The notes: generated from the sequence alone by a model not told the origin. Positions 1-12,889 are shown, numbered from the stretch's first letter. The stretch is 64,000 nucleotides of DNA from Lutjanus erythropterus (GCA_020091685.1 CM034595.1:24537564-24601563), one strand, 5' to 3'. Program-made: numbers and translations.

Positions 1-20
1 TTAACCTGTGCTTGACTAAC

Positions 21-244
21 CTGTCAGGGCTTTTTCATAGTGTTTTCCCATGGTCACGAAGTTCTTCAGACTGGGGTTGAACTGGTCCAGAATGCCCTGT
101 TGGCAACAATACACACAAATAACAGGACATTGGACAACCATGTCACTGCCCGATCATTAACAGGTTCACTAGAAAAGACAGACAAATGCACAGTACCTTG
201 TAGACATTTTCTGTCATCTTGTTGACCTCTTCTGTTCGAGACAT
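21..244 (-). CDS. BAIAP2/IRSp53-family I-BAR protein, first two coding exons (partial)
   Basis: Two minus-strand coding exons join in phase. Exon 1 (244 down to 197, 48 nt) starts with ATG and reads MSRTEEVNKMTENVYK, ending at a GTACTG donor. Exon 2 (96 down to 21, 76 nt) follows a CAACAG acceptor, contains FNPSLKNFVTMGKHYEKAL and ends at a GTTAGT donor. This is the N-terminus of the IMD/I-BAR domain of the BAIAP2 family, which binds and bends plasma membrane, bundles actin and in BAIAP2 links Rac/Cdc42 to WAVE and postsynaptic scaffolds. The NVYK and YEKAL residues look closest to BAIAP2, while the MSR-EEVN start recalls BAIAP2L1, so I leave the paralogue open. The rest of the gene lies left of base 1. 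Exonic sequence may continue upstream to about 314, where a CTTAG acceptor could end a 5'UTR segment. The gene diverges from the pentraxin gene at 14.6 kb. Confidence 0.85.
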
Positions 245-1038
245 TTTTATTCTTTCAGTTATGTCCTGCCACTATGAACGTTCGTATTATCTTTTCCTCC
301 TCTTGCTCAGGTTCCTAAGCTTTACAGAAAACAGCAACCCCCTACAAGAGAAAAGACAAAGAAAAAATACAGCACAGTGAGTAATAAATATCACAATGAC
401 TCAGTGATGACTTAAAACAATTACTTAAAATTTATCCCAAAACTTGAGGAGAAAACTCAAATCCAGGACTTCTTACGTCCACTTCCACACAGGCAAGATA
501 TCAAAGCACTTATTTGTATTTATCTGCACTGGAACTGAAAAGTTTCTGCAGATTTCAACAAGTTAAATTTAAGACTTTTTAAGACCATTTTAAGACTGAA
601 TGTGAATGTAATGTAATGTGACCCACTTCACATCTATACTGGCAAAAAAGTAAGCATATTAGTGCTTATTGTTTCAATGATGCTTTCATTTTGTAGTTGT
701 TACAGCATGATCAATACAGCTTTTCCCAAAAGCACATTTAAAAGCAAGACTGAAGTTAAATCCAACTTTATAAAAGTAATGTTAACTTTATAATTCAATT
801 CTTAAGATCTGTAAATTTATATTTAAGATGTCTGCAGGAACCCTGTTATTTGACTATTTCTAACTTTATTTGAATAATAAATGCCAACATTCATTGCTTC
901 TAGCTTCTCTTATGTGCTGGTTTTCTTTGTCATAAATCATACTAAATTGAACATTTTTGGGTTTAGGACAGATTGTTGGATAAAACAAGGAATTAGAACT
1001 GAATTAGACTGAACAACAATCTGTTCTCAACTATTCAA

Positions 1039-1404
1039 TAGGTCTGCAACTCCCAATTATTTTCATTATCAGTTAATCTGCTGATTATTTTCATGATTAA
1101 TCGATTAATCATTTAGTCTATAAAATGTCCAAAAAAAAGGTGAAAAATGGTCATTATAGTTTGCAAGAGCTGAAAGCGATGTCTTCAAATTGGTTCTTTT
1201 GTCCAACAAACAGTCAAAATCTCAAAGACTCTTCATTTACGTTCATAAATAACAAAGAAAAGCAGCAAATCCTCACATTTCAGAAGCTGGAACAAGCAAC
1301 TGTTTGACATTTTTGCTTGAAAAATAACTGAAACAATCAATTATCAAAATAGTTGCTGACTAGTTTTATTTGGACTGACGAATCGATTAATCGTTGCAGC
1401 TTAT
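1039..1404. mobile_element. hAT-like MITE with GCTGCAAC-type terminal inverted repeats
   Basis: The left end TAGGTCTGCAACT and the right end CGTTGCAGCTTATA are near-perfect inverted repeats. The inner ends are rich in ATTAATCGATTAATC-type words. A second copy with the same ends is at 41749-41998, and a diverged fragment sharing the left end is at about 2514-2706. Nonautonomous elements of this look are common in teleost genomes. Without a transposase the superfamily assignment is inferred from the ends. Confidence 0.7.
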
Positions 1405-2225
1405 AACTCAGTGCTGTTGTTCTCTTTATGAAGGACTGAAAGTGTGAAATTTAATTCAGCTAGAGGACTTCTGAGGCCACTGAATCATCACAACAAGAGC
1501 TGAGGATGTCAGACTGCCGTGCGTTCTTGTCTGAGGGCAGCTGCAATGTTATTTTCACATGGATCTCCTCTGAGTCTCAGCTGCCAGTTTCTTCATTATC
1601 GCCTCACAACATTGCAGCAACCCAAATATTTCTCCTAGATTTGAGTGCCAGACGAGTTATACCATTTCAGATAAGAACAATGGGCTCCTCCAGTCCGAGT
1701 CACAGGTGTCAGAGCACTGAATAAACATGCGACAACAATGTTTCCTCTGCAGAGAGGACGATCAAGGGGGGACTGGTCCAGGGTCAAAGGATTTCCAGTC
1801 TGGATTTAATGGCAAAATACTCACTCGTTTTCCCTGTGCAGCCCTCCTTTGTTATCACAGCAAAGATTACAGAGAAAACGTTGACCCAGATCAACTAATG
1901 GTATATGACACAAAGAAAACATTTCCAGACTCTTGCTCATTAAGGCCACCCTGGTGCAGTCTGTAATTTGTCAGAGGAGCTGTAACAGTCTGCTGCTCTG
2001 CAGCAACTTTGTCTTTCTTATTTAGTCTTAAGGACTTTATAATTTGTGCAGTCATTAAAATAATTAAGTGAAATATTGAAGCTAGATTTAACATTTATGT
2101 GCGTATATTCTCAGCTCAGTGTGGTTTAATTCTAAGAAATAAAGTGTTGTTTGTTTCAGGATGCAACAGGAACAGTCTGCAGGTGGTGGGGACACTGATA
2201 CAGAAGGTGCATTCATGTGGTTTGG

Positions 2226-2510
2226 CCTCTTTAAATTTCCTCAAATGGTTTGGAAGCAAACATTGAACAAATAACACTGAAAATGCAATGATTACTAGAA
2301 TAAATGATTAGCCAAGCACCAGAAAAAATAATCTGCATAAACATTTATTTGTTTGAGTCCTGTTTTAAGCAGAAATGTTAAAAAAATATCTATCAAAGGT
2401 ACATTTGTGTTTTACCCCTTTAAATTTCTTCAAATGATTTAGAAGCAGACATTCAAAAAAGTCTTAATGCAAAGATTACTTGAGTCAATGATAAGTAAAT
2501 GAACTGTAAA
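2226..2510. repeat. Diverged direct duplication, period about 190 bp
   Basis: The string CTTTAAATTTCCTCAAATGG, followed by an AGCAAACATT-like word and a GCAATGATTACT-like word at 2228-2315, recurs as a diverged copy at about 2415-2505. A related CCTGTTTTAAG word appears at about 2360 and again near 3190. It is probably part of an old interspersed element. Confidence 0.4.
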
Positions 2511-2748
2511 ACAGTCTGCAACTATTTCGATAATCAGTGAAAATCAATGATAATCAATGATAATTATGACTTTTCCATTGTGAGAATTTGCTGTTTTTCC
2601 TTGTTTTAAACGACAGCGAACTAAATATCTTTGGGTTTTGGACAAATGGTTGGCACAAAACAAACAATTGAAGAAATTTTTCATTATTTTCCAACATTTT
2701 ATAGCTGCAGGCTGCAGACATAATGTTGCCACAAACATTTAATCCTAA

Positions 2749-3094
2749 TAGAGCTGCACGATTAATTGAAATATTATTGTAATCATGTAAGTGCAATAAC
2801 CAAATTGTAGAAGCGCAGATTTTTTGATTAAGGAAAAATGTGTGGAAAACAGCATTATCAAGAAGTACTGCAGTGCTGCAGAGATGCCCTGGCCTCCAAA
2901 TCTTGTTGTCCAGATGTAAGAAAACATGTTTGTTTGGTACAGACCCCAACAAATATCACATCATCATGATTTTAAGAGTTTTTCTATGAAAATTAAAATT
3001 GTTGAGAAAAAAGATAATTCCCACTAATCATATCATAATCGCAATATCTGTCAAAAATAATGGTAATATGATTTTACCATATCTTGCAGCCTTA
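2749..3094. mobile_element. MITE with GCTGCACGAT / CTTGCAGCC ends
   Basis: The left end TAGAGCTGCACGATTAA and right end ATCTTGCAGCCTTA form imperfect inverted repeats around about 345 bp of AT-rich sequence without an open frame. A related left end, TAGGGCTGCATGATATTG, occurs at 26626. Confidence 0.55.
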
Positions 3095-3584
3095 ATTTAC
3101 TGAAAGTGATTCAACAAAAAGGAGAAATGTGTTTAAAGGTTTCATGCAAGATTTCTAAATTATTGTGCATTTTGGTTGCATTGAAAGTCCTGTTTTAAGG
3201 TGAAATGCTTTCAGATATTCATGCATCTACATCTTGCATTTAAGATAAATTAATAATATAACATTGCAGCACTGTGTTGAAGAAAAGGCTAAATGAGCCT
3301 TTTCTTCAACACCATCTCCTCTCAGCTATTTCACAACATTCTGAAGGCAAATGCAAACTAACAAAAAATGCCAAGTAACATACACCAAGCCTGCCTTTAA
3401 AAATAAATAAGTTAGATAACCACAAATCTTTCCCGAGCAACAAATGCATTCTGCCATTTGTCCACACAGTGCAGCTGTATCACAGCTACCTGTTGATCCC
3501 AAACTCTCAGCTCCACTTCCATTTGTAAAACAGTGACAAAATAAATCAGCTACTTAATAAAAAAAAAAAAAAAAAGTTACATAC

Positions 3585-3799
3585 CTTTTCAGATCTCATT
3601 GTGGGAAACGATAAAGGCTTCCTGCGCGTCTTTGAGTGTTAAATGAACAGTACAACACCCCCTCTTTTCTTCCTATTAGACTACTTTCCCTCTCCGTTAG
3701 TTAGTGGGGGGTTGTTTCATCCAGCAGGGCACTAAATCTCAGCTCCCCTCCACCCCTTTTTCACATGGCCCTCTCCTCTCCTCTTTTTTCCTCCCCTCT

Positions 3800-3859
<60 letters not shown>

Positions 3860-4290
3860 TTTCCCTCTGCCTCTCTTTACTCCCAGGAATCGGGGTCAGA
3901 TATTTGGTGCCGTTCAGTACCTCTCCTCATTACTGAGCCGATTACCGACATGCCTTCACGCCCGCAAAAAACAACCGGCCAGAGAACAGCACCGACCGAC
4001 AGACAAACCCCCGCCCAGTACAACCAGCAGCTCCCTGCCTGCCGTTGGAAACCCACAGTCAGCCTCCCATTCTGTGTCTGGCTCTCTCTGTCTCTCTCTC
4101 TGTCACTCGGGCAGAATAACAATGAGCCAACGGGACCTCCTCTGAATGGGAGCAGGAGGAGAATAATGACTTGAACTTTTTAAGCCACAGCACAGCACAG
4201 GCCTATCACTGGCCTACATACACCCGGACCAGCGTGCTCCTGCTCCCCCGTTCACAGAGGGGGGACACAGGAGGAGGAGGAGGAGGAGGA
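3585..4290 (-). promoter_or_regulatory. Candidate promoter/first-exon region of the I-BAR gene
   Basis: Compared with its AT-rich surroundings this segment is richer in G+C and CpG (about 3900-4060). It lies immediately upstream, on the minus strand, of the splice donor at 3576-3584. It also contains a long CT/CA microsatellite and a GAG repeat. Placement as the start of the minus-strand I-BAR gene is inference. Open frames of 126 and 156 codons here are low-complexity Ser/Leu runs encoded by the CT repeat and are not genes. Confidence 0.25.
3799..3859. repeat. (CT)n followed by (CA)n microsatellite
   Basis: About 42 nt of CT dinucleotides with one interruption run directly into about 20 nt of CA. 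A separate (GAG)n run lies at 4271-4295. Confidence 0.95.
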
Positions 4291-4420
4291 GGAGGCCCCT
4301 GCATGGACCCCTTCATCTGCTGCAATAAACTGCTGGGAAGATTAAAGGTTAATGCAAGAAGGAAAGGTCCTTTAGAGGAGAGTTTAAAGTGGTAAGAAAA
4401 GTCCCCAAGGAGTTTAGGGT

Positions 4421-5660
4421 CAGTTGTTGGAATTTAATTAAGTACATCTACTCAAGTACTGTACTTAAAGGGGAAATTCTGCACTTTTCACGTGGATGTC
4501 AGTGTGTGCTTTTCTGACCAATAAAGCTGAGATCTAATGCTGCAAAATATGTTGTTCTTCCTGCATCAGTGATATCACAGTGATGAAGCTGGTGTTGAGG
4601 AAGAATAACACGCTTTTTCATCTTGGATCTCTAGTTTCTGACTCTGGGTAGCCAGGGGGCATATTAGATTAGATTATTTTTTGCCACCTAATGCTATTTT
4701 CTGGCCAAAAAAAGTGATAGCTAAGGTCGTGATAACATGGCAACATGGGCATGGGAGTCACAAGCTTGTCTGCCATGCATCCTGTTACATGTAGGCACTG
4801 CTGGCATGGCTCTGCAGGAAAACTCAATTTCTATGATCAATACTGCTCACACTGAAGAATTTATTACTTCAAATGACTACATTTACCATCTACATTGATT
4901 TGACATCCACATGAAAAATGCAGGATTTGCCCTGCAACTTCAGTTTTGAGGTACTTGTACTTTACTTGAGTATTTCCATTTTAGGTTAGGCTACTTTATA
5001 TTTCTACTCCATTATAATAGGCCACACCTTTTACCCCATTTTATGTATTTTGTTACCAGTTACTAGATTCACATTTTTAATACAAAATATAAACCAACTA
5101 ATAAATTATGACATATATATAATTTTTAGAATAAGCTATGTGAAAGTGGAAAAAAATTACTTCCATTTAAGTGTTGAACACACCAAGAGCTAGAATCCAA
5201 TAGCCTAATATAAAACTGCATGTTATTATGGAGCATACTGCAGAAAAATACTTCGCCTGCTGGTAATTTCAGTAAAATTTGATGGTAAGACTTTTGATCT
5301 TTTACTGAAGTAAGATTTTGAATGAAAGGATCAAACTGGTGTTTCAAAGCTGTCTCTAAAGCAGCGGGAATAAAAATCTAGGAGGGAAACACTGAAACCT
5401 TTATATATCTTAATAAGTTAATTTATATTAATATATTATAAGTAGTCAGAGTGTGTTTAATTGTTTAATTCAATAATTAAAAAAAACACTGATTTGCTGG
5501 GTGAATGAGTAAGAAAATTGTAAAAATTTATACAAAAATCATGACCTCAGTCTTCTCAATGGTAACTACAGCCTGTACTTGTATTATATATTACAATATA
5601 CTTCTACTTCATTACATGTCAGAGGGAATTATTGTACTTTTTATTGCACTTTAATCATTT
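4421..5660 (+). repeat. Interspersed repeat rich in TACTTGAGTA words, split by an inserted MITE
   Basis: The sequence before 4469 (AAGTACATCTACTCAAGTAC) and after 4933 (GAGGTACTTGTACTTTACTT at about 4945) reads as one interrupted element of a family repeated elsewhere in the window, at about 7880-8665 in reverse and about 9703-10280. The outer boundaries are approximate. Confidence 0.5.
4469..4933. mobile_element. TTAA-associated MITE nested in another repeat
   Basis: The left end AGGGGAAATTCTGCACTTTT and the right end, read in reverse complement as AGGGCAAATCCTGCATTTTT, are inverted repeats that extend through a shared TGGATGTCA word. The left flank is TTAA, as expected of piggyBac-type targets; the right flank is degenerate (GCAA). 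There is no coding capacity. Confidence 0.65.
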
Positions 5661-6166
5661 TACAGCTGCTTTGCAGACTCAGCTTGATACAATGAGGATA
5701 TAAAACATGTTAGTTATTCAGTAAATTCAATTACCAAACAGTATGTGGAGAACTCTTTGGCTCTGCTTCGATCATTTGTCACATACAAATGAAAGAAAAA
5801 AAACCCCTTAAACAATGAGTTTCTATCACACAGGAATTGTGCAGTAAAATCTAAACATTGCACTAAAAGAGACAAAAGTATTAAGGCATAATTTATCATT
5901 TATAATTCAGAGTTAAAGTGTTAATTGTGATGGGTGGTTTTCAGAGAAATCCATATACTCCATATACTGCTGGCTAGTCTGAACTCTAACAATAATAATA
6001 TTCTATGACTGCATTATATGATTTGGATGTAAATCCAGTCAGTAAATGAAACGAAGTACTTGCTAGATAATTGTAAGCCAGTATTCCCAACTAAAATGTG
6101 AAGTGGTCTCAAAATACTTTCGCTTGTTTTCAACTAAGTGTCAGTGCTTTGCAGAATAGGGCTGTG

Positions 6167-6207
<41 letters not shown>

Positions 6208-7879
6208 TGTGTTTGTGTGTTTCACAGCTACTCTTAATTTTTTTTTTCCAGTGACATGAAAATCACCTTAGAAAACATGACATTACAGGTGTCTGTCTGA
6301 AGATGTCATGTGTTGCAGTTTCATTTTTTCCCCAGGTGGGGGTGACAGTGTGACATCACCTCTTGCAGCATTTCCCTTGTATGAGACCAAACAGTTTGGT
6401 GCAACAAGCACTGACTGTGGAGTCACACTGTGCTGCAACAGTAAAACTGTCTCTAAGACCAGGAGGATATTCATAATCACAAACATATGCTTTTCTAAAC
6501 TAATGTTATTTATAATGTTCATAATCTTACACAGCTTTGAATAAAGCAGACAAATGAAACCTTCAGCACAGATACCATGTAAAGCATCTTCTCTTCAGGT
6601 GTGATTTTACAGTCTTCACAGTCCAGACCTTACCTCATCACTGTACCATTTCATCTCTTCACACTCTCAGAAACGCTACGGGCACTAACAGATTAGTGAT
6701 CAAGTCAAACCCAGATCAGAAAGCAGATCAAATTATCTTTACTCTGCAGCATGCTGTCCAGGACCATCATCTCTCTGTTCAGTAGACAAGCATCACCTTG
6801 ATCCGTCATCAGCGCAGCCTCCAGTTTTCCTGTGGGGTTCTGGGTCACTTTGTTCAGTGTTGAGGGGGAACATTGGAGCGTCTGTGGTCTCGTGTCCTTG
6901 GATCTGAGCCGTAAAGCTGTTTGTGTCGGCTCGCTTCCTCAGGCCCTAATTCACACGCACTAAGGAGATTGACAGACAGCAGAACTCTGCTCACACTGAC
7001 CTATTAAACAATAAAGATGACTTAAAAACATCTCCGACATCTCAACACTGTGTATCTATCTCCCGTCATGTCATCTGTCAGGGGCTCACTGAACACTCTG
7101 AAACAGGTCATGTGTTGCCTGAGTATAAAACACTCAGTTGATCTTTACTACACGTTTATCCTTGGGCTGTGTCCAAATGTGTCACATACGGTACAAACAA
7201 ACTGCCCAGGAGACAAAGACAGGCGTCAAAGCTCACGTCAGTGTGGACACAAGAAGGGATAACGCTCTCTGAGTAGTAAAAATCCATCCAAAACATAGCT
7301 TAAAATTATGTGAGTTCTGTAAATGCCAAAGTTTGGCAATAACTATGCTCTTCTAGAAGCGCACTGATGAAGCAAAAGTGACTGTCCCTTGTTAAAAATA
7401 GTAATATCATGCAGATCTCCCCCCTATTGATGTACCCTATGTTGACTTTTTTGCGTATCTTTTGTTTGTAAAGTTGTACTTAAAGTTAAAAGTTGTAATG
7501 TGACAGCATCTTATCTGGAATATTAATGCACTGTCAAAAAAAGTGTGGACTCTTTTCTGTTTATTCAGTCCAAAAAACACAGCGAGTATAGAGCTTTTTG
7601 TATAATTATTTCTGTGAATATTATGCTTTTATCTGACAGTTGGAAGTAATGAGATGACAGGAAATGGGACTGACATGCAACATTGGTCTCCCTGGACCAG
7701 ACAAGAACTGGGAATGTTGCCATCCATGATTGGTTTCTTAACCCCTGGGGCACCAGGGCACCCAGGGACTAATGAGAATTTAATGATTATATTTGTACAA
7801 CATTTCAGAATAGGATGAATCTTGTCAATTTGAATACTGGCACACAGAAGTAGCAATTATTGCACTGCATTGTTCATTG
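5661..7879. other. Intergenic/intronic, no gene seen
   Basis: Contains a TG microsatellite (6174-6222) and otherwise unique-looking AT-rich DNA. Short open frames here have no recognisable domain, no splice partners and no coding bias. Confidence 0.5.
6174..6222. repeat. (TG)n microsatellite
   Basis: About 49 nt of TG dinucleotides, ending with three GTTTG-type interruptions. Confidence 0.95.
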
Positions 7880-8665
7880 AATATAGTGGTGGTCAGACAG
7901 TGGTACATCTGGTGGTAAAAGTAGCAATACCAGTGTTAAAATGCCCTATCAGAGGTAAAGTCTTACATAAGTAGTAGCATTAAAATATACTTTATGTACC
8001 AAACAACCCATTTCAGAATCATATACATACAGTATATGTCACTGAATTATAATTATTGTTGCATTCATGTGTTAATGACTTTAATGTTACTGCTGGTAAA
8101 GCTGGAACTAGTTTCAACTACTTTAAATACCATTGCATGGCTTCTTCCATAATAAGTTGTAATTATTAATTTGTTGATTATTTTTCATGTTCATAATCTG
8201 AATCTGCAAGTTATCTAATATTGTCAGATAAGTATGTGGGAGTAAAAAGTATAAAGTAGAATGGAGAAAAAGAACCTCAAAATTGTACTTAAAGGTCCAG
8301 TGTGTAAGATTTGTGGGTGTTTATTGGCAGAATATGACAAAAATTGAATATAATGTTGTTAAGTATGTTTTCATTAGTGTATAATCACCTGAAAATAAGA
8401 ATCGTTGGGTTTTTTTGTCACCTTAGAATGATCCATTTATGTCCTCTTCCATGGAGGTCACCATGTTGCACTGCAATGTTTACACAATATCCCAGGAAAG
8501 ACAAACTAAACACTGGCTCTAGATACTTTTGCATTTTGGGCAACTTTCACAGCTACCATGGCGTGAAACAATGTGTTTGAAAACTGCAAGCTCATTGATA
8601 GATGCCACAAAATCCTACAGACTGGTCCTTTAAGTACACTATTTGAGTGAATGTACACCATTAAT
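7880..8665 (-). repeat. Reverse-oriented copy of the TACTTGAGTA repeat, split by a MITE
   Basis: Flanks of the inserted MITE read CCTCAAAATTGTACTTAA on the left and TTAAGTACACTATTTGAG on the right. These are the reverse complement of words in the repeat at 4421-5660. Upstream words such as AGTAGCATTAAAATATACTT fit the same family. Outer ends are approximate. Confidence 0.45.
8293..8629. mobile_element. TTAA-flanked MITE (337 bp)
   Basis: The ends AGGTCCAGTGTGTAAGATTT and, in reverse complement of the right end, AGGACCAGTCTGTAGGATTT are inverted repeats of about 20 bp. The element is flanked on both sides by TTAA (8289-8292 and 8630-8633), the target duplication of piggyBac-like transposition. 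Related copies are at 42644-42924 and 50674-51426. Confidence 0.85.
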
Positions 8666-9702
8666 TGAATGAGAGACAGTAAGCCTTCATTGTATGGTGA
8701 GTTATGTTGAGATGGCCATAATGTGTGCAGATAAGATTTTTATTAATCATAGATATGACTATATCATCTAAATATTTAATTAATCTTTGCAGGGTGTTGT
8801 AGACTTTTTAAGTAAAACTACTTGTCCCTAACATTTACATCATGTTTAGACGTGTCTGTGAGACTCGATCAGGTCTGGCAGTTGAGATGTAATTCTACAT
8901 GAATAGGCAGACAGAGTACGAGTCACAGAGCCAGGGCACGAACTTTGACCCCTCACCTTATTCACTGCTATTTAATCCTCGATTCTCAAATGAACTGAGA
9001 GCACCTCTCTTGTAGTCAGGTGGTCAAGTTCAAGTGTACTTTTGTCTGACCCAAGGTCTACTTACTACAGTGTTGGCACTTTTTTGTAATGATACATTTC
9101 ATGGACTTTGAGAACAAATTATTTCAAAATGAAGGACATTCATTCACATAGATGCTCAGATGCACAAGTCTTACCCAACACAATACTATATAAATCCTGG
9201 AATGGTTTACCTTAATTTAGATGGTGGTAGAAATTTCAGACAAAGCACTACCTGGCAATAAGGGGGAAAAATCTTGTTATTCCATCAGGAAACTTTGCCA
9301 AATTAACCAATTAATAAATATAGACACAAATACAAGACAGCAAGCATTTTGATAATTTCTTCATATAAAATGCCTCAATAACATGAAATCAAAATCAGCA
9401 TGCAAATGTCAAAATGTTACTGTTGACGGGAGAGGGAGCCTTGGTCATGGTCTCAGATCAGAGTCACTCAATGACACTGAATACAAGGCACAGGATTTTT
9501 CCAGGAGTCAAGCAACATAACATAGCACACTTAGGTACAAACCATCAGTTGTCCTGCTATCCTGTCGTTGGCTGCTCCTTCATGTTTTTACACTTCTACC
9601 TAACATTGCTGACCTAAACAGTGCAGGATAGAAATTGCTATATGCTTGGAGCCTATGCCTGCACAGAAAGATAGATAGGAAGAAGGTGTATCAAGCTTGG
9701 CC

Positions 9703-10280
9703 AGAGGTGGGACGAAAAAAAGTGTGAATACAAATATGTGGTATTGTATTTAAATATTTTTCAGGTACTTGTATTTATTTGAGTATTTATTTTTTTGACA
9801 ACTTTATACTGTTACTCCCTACAGTACATTTCAACACAAATATTGACCTATCTACTCCTTACATTATAAAAACAGGCCTGTTACTTTAATTTGAATGCAT
9901 GTCAGACAAATTATAGGTTATTTTTTATTTGTTGCCAATCCAACATCAAGACTAATTTTAACCTGAATGGATGGGACAGTAACACATGGAAAAGATGATT
10001 TATGGTTTATCCATTAGTGCATATCACGCATGATAAACGTAACAAGACACAAACGACAAGTGAAGAAGACTCAGCTGCAGAGAAAAGGTGAGGTTCAGTT
10101 TGCTTTGCACAGAAACAGACAGTAGAAATGTTCTTCATAGGGGTACTTCATTATTTTTGTACTAGAATACAATTCAGAGCCAGTATATGTTTACTTTTAC
10201 TCCTGTTAAGAAGTTGAATCAGTACTTCTACTTTTTTTTTAAAAAATGTGTGTACTATTATAATTTCTTAGTTTGGCCCA
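9703..10280. repeat. Interspersed repeat of the TACTTGTATTTATTTGAGTA type
   Basis: Begins near CAGAGGTGGGAC and contains GGTACTTGTATTTATTTGAG and TACTTTTACTCCTG words shared with the repeat at 4421-5660. No open frame. Boundaries are approximate. Confidence 0.45.
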
Positions 10281-11182
10281 GTGCTCCAGATGTTTAAAGA
10301 TAGTATGATAGGTAAATTTTGAGATGACAGTGTGCACAGGGCTCAAGCTCAGATACTCCAGGAGGCTAAATCCAAACACTTAAGGATCTCTTTTTTAAGG
10401 TCTTGATTATTTTTTCTTTAATCCAACCATTCAGTACTTTCCATACTTGTGGCAACCCTTTTACTGTGTTTTTTCTACTGGCAGTAGTTTCTGATCTATG
10501 AAAAATCCCCAACAATTTTGAGATGATGAAGAAATACAAAAAAGTAACACTAAGATGTTAAAATGACTATATTCTGGTTTATTCTCCCCGTACTTACAAT
10601 TCAAACGGGACTATACCCTGAATTGTGTTATGAGTTGTGTTGTAAGGCCAGGAGAAATAAATAAACTGAAATGAATTAGAAGTTAATGATGTTTTAATCA
10701 GATACCCAGATCAGATATCAGATAAAGGCCTGACAGGGTGCAGTGGTCTGAACCTGTTACCTAATGTTAATGTAAGTATAAGTGTCTGATCCTGTAATGA
10801 ACATTCTGGCTCCATTGATGTGTGTTCTGTGATTTTCCTTGACCTGAAAGGAGCCATCTGTTGTCCCGCCACCGCCTCTGCGGCTGTCAGTCAGACTGTA
10901 AGAGACGAGGAATTAATCAGGCCAATTACTCCCGTGCTGTGATCTAGGTGAGCTGTGTGACGTTGAACTGCCGGAACTGTGCCAGTGATTGTCTACTGTT
11001 AGAGAGGATAATTGTAAATCAGAGGTCAAGTTTGAAATAAAGTGTTTACGTAGGTTGCCAGAGCAACGTAATTATTTATTAACGACCAATCTATGAAATC
11101 AAATTCACACAATGAAAATAAAGATGGTGGAGCAGGGAGTAAGATGCCAAAAAGTCAAAAGAGTGTGACAGGAAGAGAGGTG

Positions 11183-11387
11183 TGGTCTGCCAAGAAAAAC
11201 ACAACAAAGCTGAAGGAGGGGAGGAGAGGAGGGAAGAAAAGAGAGATAGAGACAATGTAGGAGGGATAGAGAGCATTGAGCTGTCCTCTGCAGTAAATCT
11301 CTCTCAATCTGATCACTGTGTGAGGAGGACTGACTCACAACAACTTCATAGAGTGGATACACAAACTACACTCACAGGGGCTCCAAG
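11183..11387 (+). other. Possible noncoding first exon of the pentraxin-like gene
   Basis: A purine-rich segment ends in CTCCAAG followed by GTAAGG, a near-consensus donor at 11387/11388. The next good acceptor in the same orientation is at 14363, about 230 nt before the pentraxin start codon. The left limit is unknown. It is offered only as a hypothesis. Confidence 0.25.
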
Positions 11388-12874
11388 GTAAGGATGTTAT
11401 CCTCTAATGGTACTTTAACTGGAACAGTGTTCATGTTGTCTTAAATTACTTCACTGGTTTCAGTGAGATGTAACAAAGAGGCCACTTCAGAGCCACAGTC
11501 TGGCTCTGTATTTACTTTACAAAGGCAAACAAACAGTTCAGAAATGGGAACATCTTATTAAATAAAATAAATAATTAGTTGACCATTAAGATATGACATT
11601 AAACAAACTTTTTTTTTCAAAATTGTGGTTTGAATTTAAAGCAGTTTAACATCATCAGTTTGTATTTTTGTGACTTTGCTGTGACTCAGGGAAGAGGAGG
11701 CATCCAGTGATGTTTGTCACATCTCACTGAAATGTATTTGATTATCATAGTTAGAAGAATGATAAATCCTTCACCTGAAAAGGACTTGGGTCTATTCAAC
11801 CCCAAATATTGGTGGAAACTAGAGGTAGATTTATAGATATTTTTTTTTATAGATTTTCTGATATGTGGTGGTTTTGTTTAGTTCAGGAGGAAAATTAAGT
11901 GATCTTAAACAATGTAACTGAAGCATAGATGGCTGAAATAACAATACAGCATATTTTGTTTCATGGATCTTTAGGAAATAGACTGCAGTTTGTTAGAATC
12001 CAACAGAGGGGAAGTAAAAAGAAAATCAGACAATATAAGAAGGGTTTATTGACAAAAAAAAAAGTCTTGATTTATTTTCCTAAATTGTATTTTTGTGTGC
12101 GGATTACAGGAAATATCTATCAAACTGGTGCCGGTTTACTCATTTTAAGAATGGCTTTTATATCTTCTTGCACATGAGCTCTTTAATATCTTGATGCACT
12201 GTCCTAATATGTTTATCTGGCCATGAGAATGTACTTGAAAATGGACAGATGCATTAATAGTCTTGTGATGTTTCTTAAGAAAAGCACAAACGTTTAAAAA
12301 AGCCTCTGATTTTACTCAAAATGTTCGGTAACTAATGGTAAGTTAGATAACAAATAAATAGAATTTAAAACTTTTTTCCATATATAAAATGTAATATACT
12401 ATATAGCAGTGATGAACAGAGATGGTATATTGATTGTAAGCTAATAAGTCTGTTATTTTTGGCATGTTTTAGTAAAAAGGCACCTTAACGGCTTTAAACA
12501 GGAGACATGAGAAAGCCTTGTATGAAACACCAGCAATTAGAACTGCATGACTGCATGATTTTCAATGGAGGCGACTTTTCTTAAACTTTGTGTCTAAACA
12601 AATTCTGGGAGACCCGAACACCCGGCAGGGAAACTTATGCTGACACTGATCTTGTTGATCACTGGGTTGATTATAGCCAAACATTCTCTGCCTAGAAAGA
12701 ATCTGTTTGTTTACAAATAGAAAGCGCTTTATTTTGTCAGAGTCGACTGTTCTTTAATCACAGATCTAACTGCAGTTGTCAGATTTTAATTTGGGACTAA
12801 TCGCACTACTTAAATACCCACCTCGACCATATGGTGCGGGGATGGTGCACGACCCCAGTGTTCACCAAGGATTA

Positions 12875-12889
12875 CCACACGCACGCACA

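Larger units (their letters stand above)
245..3584. other. Probable first intron/5' flank of the I-BAR gene, AT-rich, repeat-bearing
   Basis: No convincing coding exon on either strand. The stretch is AT-rich and holds several MITE remnants (listed separately) and a diverged duplication at about 2226-2510. On the minus strand, AAAAG followed by GTATGT at 3576-3588 is a good splice donor. It could end a noncoding first exon of the I-BAR gene lying just to its right, which would make this stretch its first intron. That is inference from a single donor match. Confidence 0.35.

Noticed and set aside
3704..4174. 156-codon Ser/Leu-rich frame
   Set aside because: Made by the CT/CA microsatellite; no splice support or domain.
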